From: an uncultured bacterium
Lineage (GTDB): Bacteria; Bacillota; Clostridia; Lachnospirales; Lachnospiraceae
Assembly: GCA_905215155.1 (NCBI GenBank)
Contig: CAJMPJ010000056.1
Location: 1 to 20,509, forward strand
Reading direction: 5' to 3'
DNA: 20,509 nt
The stretch's first letter is position 1; the number at the start of each line of letters is the position of its first letter. The notes under the pieces were generated by a model. The model searched no databases. It was not told the DNA's origin and was given only the letters and a program-made list of their open reading frames with translations. The position numbers and the translations under genes were made by a program. Positions 15,608-20,509 of this stretch are shown here, one piece after another.

Positions 15608-16438
15608 TTATCTCTCACCTAGTTTTGTGACGGAAGCTGTTATCAGCTTTTTAAACAGCGATGCCACCCGGTCTGCCGTTTCCTGTACCTCTGCGTGGCT
15701 GAGGGGCTGGTCCGTAATCCCGCAGGCCATATTGGTAATGCAGGAAATACCGCATACCTTCATTCCCATATGATTGGCTGCAAGAGCCTCGCAGGCAGTG
15801 CTCATGCCCACTGCATCCGCTCCCAGGATCCGGCACATCTGTACTTCAGCCGGAGACTCGTAAGCCGGACCGGAAAGCTGCATATAAACGCCCTCCCTCA
15901 AGTCCACGCCTTCTTCCTTTGCCGCTTCCTTAATAATTGCCCGAAGCTCCTTTCGGTAAATATCACTCATATCCGGGAATCTGGCACCCAGTTCTTCGAT
16001 ATTCTCTCCAATCAGCGGAGAGGGGACAAAACTTGCGATATGATCCTTTATCAGCATGAAATCTCCTGGCTTATATTCTTTGTTCACTCCGCCGGAGGCA
16101 TTGGTCAGTAACAGTGTTTTGGCACCTAACAGCCCCATAAGTCTGGTGGGCAGCACAACATCGGTCATGGGATAACCTTCATAATAATGGACCCGTCCCT
16201 GCATGATGACAACCGGGACTTTATTTACATAACCGAAGATAAATCTGCCTTTATGACCGGCTACGGTCGATACGGGAAAGCCTTCAATATCTTTATAATC
16301 AATGGTCCCAGCCACTTCGATCTCCTCTGCGTATTCCCCAAGACCGGAGCCAAGGATTAGAGCTACTTCCGGAATAAAATCAGTTTTTTCCCTGACACTC
16401 TTGAAACAATTCTGTAATTTTTCATATACTTGATTCAT
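15608..16438 (-). CDS. punA: purine nucleoside phosphorylase (trimeric, 6-oxopurine type)
   Basis: Splits inosine, guanosine and their deoxy forms with phosphate into free base and (deoxy)ribose-1-phosphate in purine salvage. The 276-residue length fits the trimeric class. Phosphate-site motifs are GSGLGEY (30-36), H62 in AGHKGRF and R82/H84 in GRVHYYEGYP. Purine-site residues are E194 (in PAYES) and N236 (in TNMACG); the Glu/Asn pair indicates 6-oxopurine rather than adenosine preference. H248 (PLSH) is the likely ribose contact. AGGGAG nine bases upstream supports the ATG. It is a single-gene unit, ending at a strong terminator and divergent from an ABC transporter, with promoters about 30 bases apart. 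Confidence 0.94.
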   Translation of the reverse strand: MNQVYEKLQNCFKSVREKTDFIPEVALILGSGLGEYAEEIEVAGTIDYKDIEGFPVSTVAGHKGRFIFGYVNKVPVVIMQGRVHYYEGYPMTDVVLPTRLMGLLGAKTLLLTNASGGVNKEYKPGDFMLIKDHIASFVPSPLIGENIEELGARFPDMSDIYRKELRAIIKEAAKEEGVDLREGVYMQLSGPAYESPAEVQMCRILGADAVGMSTACEALAANHMGMKVCGISCITNMACGITDQPLSHAEVQETADRVASLFKKLITASVTKLGER

Positions 16439-16492
16439 ATGGTTTTTCTCCCTTCACATTCCTGCCAAGTAAGCATGATACAGGTTATAATC

Positions 16493-16498
16493 AGTATA
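16493..16498 (-). promoter_or_regulatory. candidate -10 element of punA
   Basis: The minus strand reads TATACT here, 55 bases upstream of the punA start. The best -35 at 17-base spacing is a poor TGCAGA (16516-16521). It would nearly abut the divergent ABC promoter. Confidence 0.4.
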
Positions 16499-16529
16499 AC
16501 ACAAATCCCGCCAAATCTGCATCAACATT

Positions 16530-16559
16530 TTGACAAATGAGACTTTACGGTGATATACT
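16530..16559 (+). promoter_or_regulatory. promoter of the ABC transporter operon
   Basis: A perfect TTGACA (16530-16535) and TATACT (16554-16559) with 18-base spacing lie on the plus strand. Transcription would start near 16566, giving a leader of about 63 bases. Confidence 0.75.
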
Positions 16560-16572
16560 GATCCTGTTGAAA

Positions 16573-16587
16573 CCTCCTTTCCGGAGG
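16573..16587 (+). promoter_or_regulatory. leader hairpin that could compete for the ribosome binding site
   Basis: CCTCC (16573-16577) pairs with GGAGG (16583-16587) near the 5' end of the transcript. The same CCTCC is also complementary to the GGAGG of the true ribosome binding site (GGGAGG, 16617-16622). Two mutually exclusive pairings are therefore possible. No known riboswitch fold is visible in the short leader. Confidence 0.35.
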
Positions 16588-16628
16588 ATTTTATTCTTAT
16601 AAACAGATACAAAAAAGGGAGGAAACTT

Positions 16629-17666
16629 ATGAAAAAAGCAATATCCATACTAATGGCATTTACAATGGCTGCTGCAGTCCTGACCGGCTGTAACGCAAAC
16701 AGTGCAAAAACCGCCCCGGATACCAAACCCACAGCAAAAACGGATTCATCCTCTGCGAAGGCAGATGACACCTATTCCTTAAAGGTCGGTTCCTTAAAAG
16801 GTCCCACCTCCATGGGACTGGTAGAATTGATGGACAAGTCTCAAAAGGGAAACGCCGAAGGCAGTTATGAATTTACCATGGTGACAGCAGCAGACGAACT
16901 TCTTGGAAAAATCGTGAGCGGCGATCTGGATGTGGCCCTGGTGCCTGCCAATATGGCTTCTATTCTCTATACAAAAACCAACCGGAACATAACCGTCCTT
17001 GACATCAACACCCTTGGGGTCCTCTACGGAATCTCCGGAGACGGCTCCATCAAATCCACGGCGGATTTAAAAGGAAAGACCGTTTACTTAACCGGAAAGG
17101 GAACCACTCCTGATTATGCTCTGCAGCATGTATTGAAGGCAAACGGCCTGACAACCGATGATGTGACTCTGGAATATAAATCCGAGGCAGCCGAAGTGGC
17201 TTCTGTCCTGAAAGAAAAACCGGAAGCTGTAGGTCTTTTGCCCCAGCCTTTTGTAACAGCTGCCCTGGCACAGAATGACAGCCTTAAAATCGTTCTTGAT
17301 TTAACAAAGGAATGGGATGCTAAGGCAGGAGACGACGGCGGAAGTCTTGTCACAGGCGTTACCATCTGCCGGAACGAAGTGTTAAAGGACCATAAAGAGG
17401 CCGTTGATACTTTTATGGCAGAACATAAAAAGTCTGTGGACTATGTCAATGCCAATGAAAAAGAAGCAGCAGCTCTGGTGGTATCTGCCGGAATTATTGA
17501 AAAAGCTCCCATTGCAGAAAAGGCCATTCCCTACTGCAGCATTACCTATGTGGATGGAGAGAAAATGAAATCTCTTTTAAGCGGATACTTAAACGTCCTT
17601 TTCGACATGGAACCGTCCTCCATCGGCGGCACCCTTCCGGAGGACAGCTTCTATTACATGCCCTAG
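16629..17666 (+). CDS. ABC transporter substrate-binding lipoprotein (NMT1/SsuA-like)
   Basis: A 345-residue extracytoplasmic solute-binding lipoprotein. The signal peptide ends in the lipobox LTGC with the lipidated Cys at 21, followed by a short K/T/S/A-rich linker to about residue 48. The mature part follows the NMT1/SsuA/TauA plan: a first lobe with LKVGSLKGPTSMGLVELM and GDLDVALVPANMA, then GKTVYLTGKGTTPDYALQHVLKANGL, and a PEAVGLLPQPFVTAAL segment. Such proteins bind sulfonates, thiamin precursors or other small organics; the ligand cannot be named here. GGGAGG six bases before the ATG supports the start. The permease follows after 27 bases. Confidence 0.87.
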   Translation: MKKAISILMAFTMAAAVLTGCNANSAKTAPDTKPTAKTDSSSAKADDTYSLKVGSLKGPTSMGLVELMDKSQKGNAEGSYEFTMVTAADELLGKIVSGDLDVALVPANMASILYTKTNRNITVLDINTLGVLYGISGDGSIKSTADLKGKTVYLTGKGTTPDYALQHVLKANGLTTDDVTLEYKSEAAEVASVLKEKPEAVGLLPQPFVTAALAQNDSLKIVLDLTKEWDAKAGDDGGSLVTGVTICRNEVLKDHKEAVDTFMAEHKKSVDYVNANEKEAAALVVSAGIIEKAPIAEKAIPYCSITYVDGEKMKSLLSGYLNVLFDMEPSSIGGTLPEDSFYYMP

Positions 17667-17693
17667 TTCGTTTCAAACAGGAAGGAGACACCT

Positions 17694-18464
17694 ATGAAAG
17701 CAGCCCTTCTCCGGTTGAAAAGGACCGGTATGATCCTCTTCTGGCTCCTGCTGTGGCAGGCGGTAAGCATGGTCTTATCCAACAGCATCCTCCTGGCAGG
17801 TCCTTTTAAAGTGGTCCGTGCTTTGTTTGCCCAGGCTCTCATGGCAGACTTCTGGAAGACCATCGCCTTTTCCTTTGGAAAAATCAGTCTGGGATTTCTT
17901 CTTGCTTTTGCCGCCGGAATCCTGACCGGAGGGGCTGCCTGCCGTTTCCCTCTGTTGGAAGACTTTTTGGAGCCGGTAATCACCATTTTAAAATCCGTTC
18001 CCGTTGCTTCTTTTATTATACTGGCACTGATCTGGATTGGGTCTGAGAACCTTTCTGTCTTCATCGCATTTCTGGTGGTATTTCCTATTATATATATCAA
18101 TACCATGGCTGGAATAAAAAGTGCCGACCAAAACCTGCTTGAGATGGCAAAGGTTTTTTGCATGACGCCAGAGAAAAAGCTTCTTTTCATCTACCGCCCT
18201 GCCCTGCTTCCTTATCTCATCAGCGGCTGCCGGGTGGCTCTGGGCATGAGCTTTAAATCCGGCATCGCTGCGGAAGTCATCGGAGTTCCCAGCCATTCCA
18301 TCGGAGAAAAGCTGTATATGGCAAAGATTTACTTGGGCACAGCGGATTTATTTGCCTGGACGCTGGTCATCATTGGCATCAGTGCTGTGTTTGAAGCTCT
18401 GTTTCTGAGGCTGCTGGCCATGGCTGCTCCGGGCTGTTTTCTCCAAAGAAGACAGGAGGACTGA
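17694..18464 (+). CDS. ABC transporter permease (SsuC/TauC-like)
   Basis: A 256-residue inner-membrane permease with about six membrane segments and the binding-protein-dependent transport fold. The cytoplasmic EAA loop that contacts the ATPase is at about 139-169 (AGIKSADQNLLEMAKVFCMTPEKKLLFIYRPA). The following GCRVALGMSFKSGIAAEVIG segment is characteristic of sulfonate/nitrate/thiamin-precursor importers. The start follows AAGGAGA. The stop is three bases before the ATPase ATG, and the ATPase ribosome binding site lies inside this gene's end, so the two are tightly coupled. It acts as a homodimer with the neighbouring lipoprotein and ATPase. Confidence 0.9.
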   Translation: MKAALLRLKRTGMILFWLLLWQAVSMVLSNSILLAGPFKVVRALFAQALMADFWKTIAFSFGKISLGFLLAFAAGILTGGAACRFPLLEDFLEPVITILKSVPVASFIILALIWIGSENLSVFIAFLVVFPIIYINTMAGIKSADQNLLEMAKVFCMTPEKKLLFIYRPALLPYLISGCRVALGMSFKSGIAAEVIGVPSHSIGEKLYMAKIYLGTADLFAWTLVIIGISAVFEALFLRLLAMAAPGCFLQRRQED

Positions 18465-18467
18465 TAC

Positions 18468-19046
18468 ATGGAGGTTAATATCAGAAATTTATCCAAAGCT
18501 TTCGGGAATCTGAAGGTCCTCACCGGTGTAAATCTCACCCTTCGATCGGGAAACATCTACTGCCTGATGGGACCATCGGGATCGGGGAAAACCACATTTT
18601 TCCGAATCCTTCTGGGACTGGAAAACGCAGATTCCGGCCATACGGAGGGGATAACCGGCATAAAAACTGCCGCTGTCTTTCAGGAAAACTGCCTTTGTGA
18701 AGCGTTTACTCCTATTGACAACCTTACTATGGTAACTGCCGGGGCTTCCAAAGAGACCCGAAAGCTGGCAAAGCAAGCCCTTTTAAAGCTCCTGCCGGAG
18801 GAATCCTTATCCCGGCCCGTATCCACGTTAAGCGGAGGCATGAAGCGCCGGGTGGCCATCGCAAGAGCCTTATGGGTCCCATCGGAGATGATCATCATGG
18901 ATGAACCATTTACCGGACTTGACGAAGATACCAAACGGATGGTGATCCGCCGCATCCTGGAATGCACCAAGGATAAGCTGGTCATCATAAGCACGCATCA
19001 GGAAGAGGATGCCGGACTCCTGAACGGAATCCTTATAAAACTGTAA
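18468..19046 (+). CDS. short ABC transporter ATPase subunit
   Basis: A 192-residue nucleotide-binding subunit, shorter than the roughly 240-260 residues usual for SsuB/TauB-type ATPases, yet with all core motifs. These are Walker A GPSGSGKTT (35-43), Q-loop glutamine Q72, signature LSGGMKRR (121-128), Walker B MIIMDEP (141-147), D-loop GLD and switch histidine H177. It lacks the usual C-terminal extension and ends soon after the H-loop. AGGAGG precedes the ATG. It is the last gene of the operon and ends two bases before a 13-bp hairpin. It energises the import of the lipoprotein's ligand. Confidence 0.9.
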   Translation: MEVNIRNLSKAFGNLKVLTGVNLTLRSGNIYCLMGPSGSGKTTFFRILLGLENADSGHTEGITGIKTAAVFQENCLCEAFTPIDNLTMVTAGASKETRKLAKQALLKLLPEESLSRPVSTLSGGMKRRVAIARALWVPSEMIIMDEPFTGLDEDTKRMVIRRILECTKDKLVIISTHQEEDAGLLNGILIKL

Positions 19047-19080
19047 AAAACAGCCGCTGCAACTTTGCAGCGGCTGTTCT
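19044..19080. terminator. bidirectional terminator between the ABC operon and the lipoprotein gene
   Basis: Arms 19049-19061 and 19066-19078 form a perfect 13-bp stem with a four-base loop. The minus strand continues into at least six T, serving the lipoprotein gene. The plus-strand tail is weaker (CTTTAC). Confidence 0.9.
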
Positions 19081-19094
19081 TTACATAAACCCAG

Positions 19095-19805
19095 TTATTT
19101 CAGTTTTAATGTATCAAGGGCAGCTTCGACCTGGTCGACCACTGCATTGTCTTCCGATTCAATGGAACCTGCAGCGCTGATGTATTTCTTAGCCGCCGCG
19201 TCATAAGAACCGGAAATGGTATAATACCGGATGCCATCCTTTGGATTTGTATAACGGATTGCATAACGGAATGTCTGGCTTCCATTTGCCCCGTTCTTTA
19301 CCTCGTAACGGACAAATTCCATATCATCTCCCCGGCTCACCAGATTTTTGTACTCCTCCATGCTTTCAGGATAAACCTCACGTGCTCCGTCCGCATCTTC
19401 CCCTTCTACATAGGTAACCTCCAAAATGTCTTTGCCGTTTGGAGAGGTAAATGCTGCGTTGCTCTCATCTCCGTCTTCATCCACACTCCAGCCAGACGGA
19501 GGGGTAATCTGGTATTTACCGGATTTGGAGGTAAATACACCAGAGGTAATGCTTCCGGCATCACCGGCTGTTTTCTGCACATAAGCGGTTGTCTCTTCGC
19601 TTTCTGCCTCCTCGGTCTCTCCGCTTTCAGATGCTGCTTCAGACGTTTTTTCAGCCTCTGCCTTTGATTCTGTTGTTGCTGCAGTAGCCGCTGCTTCTTT
19701 GGATGATTCCTGCTGCTTTGTATTATCTTTTGCTCCACAGGCGGTAGCTGCGATCATAACGGTCATAGCTGCAGCAATTACTGCCAACAAATTTTTTCTT
19801 CTCAT
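19095..19805 (-). CDS. lipoprotein of unknown function with acidic low-complexity linker
   Basis: A 236-residue secreted lipoprotein I cannot assign to a studied family. The signal peptide ends in ATAC-G with a probable lipidated Cys at 23. Residues of about 25-77 are a low-complexity linker rich in Ala, Glu, Ser and Thr. The remaining domain starts with SGKYQITPPSGWSV and is strand-rich, loosely like the PsbP/DcrB type of fold. I start at the ATG at 19805, eight bases after AAAGGAG. An upstream in-frame GTG at 19814 is part of that ribosome binding site. It has its own extended -10 promoter and ends at the hairpin shared with the ABC operon. Confidence 0.8.
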   Translation of the reverse strand: MRRKNLLAVIAAAMTVMIAATACGAKDNTKQQESSKEAAATAATTESKAEAEKTSEAASESGETEEAESEETTAYVQKTAGDAGSITSGVFTSKSGKYQITPPSGWSVDEDGDESNAAFTSPNGKDILEVTYVEGEDADGAREVYPESMEEYKNLVSRGDDMEFVRYEVKNGANGSQTFRYAIRYTNPKDGIRYYTISGSYDAAAKKYISAAGSIESEDNAVVDQVEAALDTLKLK

Positions 19806-19850
19806 AATAATCACTCCTTTTATACAATTTCATTTCTGGTGACGAGGTGA

Positions 19851-19859
19851 ATTATACCA
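19851..19859 (-). promoter_or_regulatory. extended -10 promoter of the lipoprotein gene
   Basis: The minus strand reads TGGTATAAT: a perfect TATAAT with the TGn extension. No good -35 is present, which the extension can offset. The leader would be about 40 bases. Confidence 0.55.
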
Positions 19860-20263
19860 TGCGGGACTACAAATGTATAGCGGATTAAAGGAACTGAAAG
19901 AAACCCAAAGAATTCTTAATAAATTTACCAGGCTCTGCTTGTACATTTTAGAAAAAAAGACGAAAAAACAGGGTTTTTGGTCACAAAAAGCAAATCTTCC
20001 TATTATTTTAATTATTTCTTATAATTCCTTTCGAATCTTTATGAAATGTTTATGGCCTGGTCAAACTTCCGACACATTTTCCAGATATACTAATAAATGT
20101 AAAGGAACCCCACCCTTTTAATATTGACTTTTTATTTTTCATACTCAGCCGGCAGGAACATCGAATTTGTTTCTGCCGGCTCCTCCCATTTCAGGGGCAA
20201 AATCCAAAAAAATCCCGTAAATACAAGACAAAAAATGAATTTGAAATTTTTTCTAAAATATTG
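19860..20263. other. AT-rich intergenic region with no recognised gene
   Basis: About 400 bases between the lipoprotein promoter and the tRNA promoter. The one open frame here (19873-20121, plus) has no ribosome binding site and encodes nothing recognisable. I see scattered -10-like hexamers (for example TTGGTC-18-TATTAT starting near 19977), and one strong inverted repeat (20147-20181). A small RNA is possible but unsupported. Confidence 0.4.
20147..20181. repeat. 12-bp inverted repeat upstream of the tRNA operon
   Basis: AGCCGGCAGGAA (20147-20158) and TTTCTGCCGGCT (20170-20181) pair over 12 positions with one G-U, around an 11-base loop. No T run follows on either strand, so it is not a normal intrinsic terminator. 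It is GC-rich in an otherwise AT-rich region. Confidence 0.6.
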
Positions 20264-20292
20264 TTGACAAAACCATAGCCATCATATATAAT
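20264..20292 (+). promoter_or_regulatory. consensus promoter of the tRNA operon
   Basis: TTGACA (20264-20269) and TATAAT (20287-20292) are both perfect, with 17-base spacing. The start would be near 20299, about 43 bases before the first tRNA. Confidence 0.88.
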
Positions 20293-20341
20293 AACTCTTG
20301 CGTTGCGAAAAAGCAAAGAAACAAAAGACGCGAAATACCTT

Positions 20342-20416
20342 CGGGGTGTGGCTCAGCTTGGCTAGAGCGCCTGGTTTGGGACCAGGAGGTCGCAGGTTCG
20401 AATCCTGTCACCCCGA
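20342..20416 (+). tRNA. tRNA-Pro (anticodon UGG)
   Basis: A complete 75-base cloverleaf. The acceptor arms CGGGGTG and CACCCCG pair. The D arm is GCTC/GAGC. The anticodon stem CCTGG/CCAGG encloses TTTGGGA, with anticodon TGG. The T arm GCAGG/CCTGT encloses TTCGAAT. The discriminator is A, and CCA is not encoded. It is the first gene after the consensus promoter. Confidence 0.96.
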
Positions 20417-20459
20417 CTGAGATAAAACTGAGATAGACAAGTTTTTCTCGATTGCCTTT

Positions 20460-20509
20460 GCGGGTGTAGTTCAATGGTAGAACACTAGCCTTCCAAGCTA
20501 GATACGTGG
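20460..20509 (+). tRNA. tRNA-Gly (anticodon UCC), cut by the window end
   Basis: The first 50 bases of a tRNA: acceptor 5' strand GCGGGTG, D arm with TTCAATGGTAGAA, anticodon stem CTAGC/GCTAG around CTTCCAA (anticodon TCC), then the start of the variable and T regions. The 3' acceptor strand lies outside the window. It follows tRNA-Pro by 43 bases and likely shares its transcript. Confidence 0.92.

Noticed and set aside
16566..16628. TPP or other riboswitch in the ABC operon leader
   Set aside because: The leader is only about 63 bases and lacks the conserved elements of the TPP fold.
19873..20121. Plus-strand open frame of 82 codons
   Set aside because: No ribosome binding site, AT-driven composition, no recognisable domain.
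20253..20474. Minus-strand open frame of 73 codons
   Set aside because: It is the antisense of a tRNA gene and its promoter, a common spurious prediction over tRNA loci.
1..20509. CRISPR array, insertion sequence or prophage
   Set aside because: No spaced direct repeats, transposase, integrase or phage structural gene was found.

Overview
The window looks like chromosomal DNA of an anaerobic, spore-forming Clostridia bacterium, most likely Lachnospiraceae (Lacrimispora or Clostridium-cluster XIVa type). This is an inference. It rests on strong AGGAGG-type ribosome binding sites, two small spore coat-like genes, a group B [FeFe]-hydrogenase, an ECF-transporter S component and moderate GC content. 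I see no phage, IS, integron or CRISPR signature. The window is a set of short housekeeping and metabolic operons.

Left part (1-7000). A minus-strand run reads, in transcription order, sirtuin-like protein, hisH, hisF, ung, uppP. It ends at a bidirectional hairpin at 57-106. Divergent from it on the plus strand are a DUF4430 membrane-anchored protein and an ECF S component sharing an ATGA overlap, followed by an RlmI-type rRNA methyltransferase. A secreted NodB-type polysaccharide deacetylase converges on the methyltransferase.

Middle part (7036-13355). This is the most interesting region. An FCD-type GntR regulator with its own promoter (7815-7843) sits downstream of a minus-strand operon of a PrpF-family isomerase, a CitMHS-family transporter and an aconitase-like hydratase of the E. 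coli YbhJ type. The set parallels E. coli ybhH-ybhI-ybhJ, but with a different transporter family. I infer uptake and isomerisation/hydration of a citrate- or aconitate-like acid, with trans-aconitate as one testable candidate. The transporter gene carries one in-frame TGA (11349-11351) between two otherwise intact, same-frame halves. A promoter (13122-13150) and a 12+12 bp inverted repeat with two GTATAC cores (13051-13084) precede the operon. A related half-site lies in the gntR leader.

Right part (13356-20509). Two small coat-like genes converge on the group B [FeFe]-hydrogenase across a bidirectional terminator. A purine nucleoside phosphorylase is divergent from a three-gene NMT1/SsuA-type ABC transporter (lipoprotein, permease, short ATPase). 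A lipoprotein of unknown function converges on the transporter across a 13-bp perfect hairpin. After about 530 bp of AT-rich non-coding DNA comes a tRNA operon, tRNA-Pro(UGG) and tRNA-Gly(UCC), with a consensus promoter. The second tRNA is cut by the window end.

Most of the window is conventional. The best candidates for something not fully described are the aconitase/PrpF/CitMHS operon with its operator and nonsense codon, the DUF4430-ECF pair, and the substrate of the ABC transporter facing punA.
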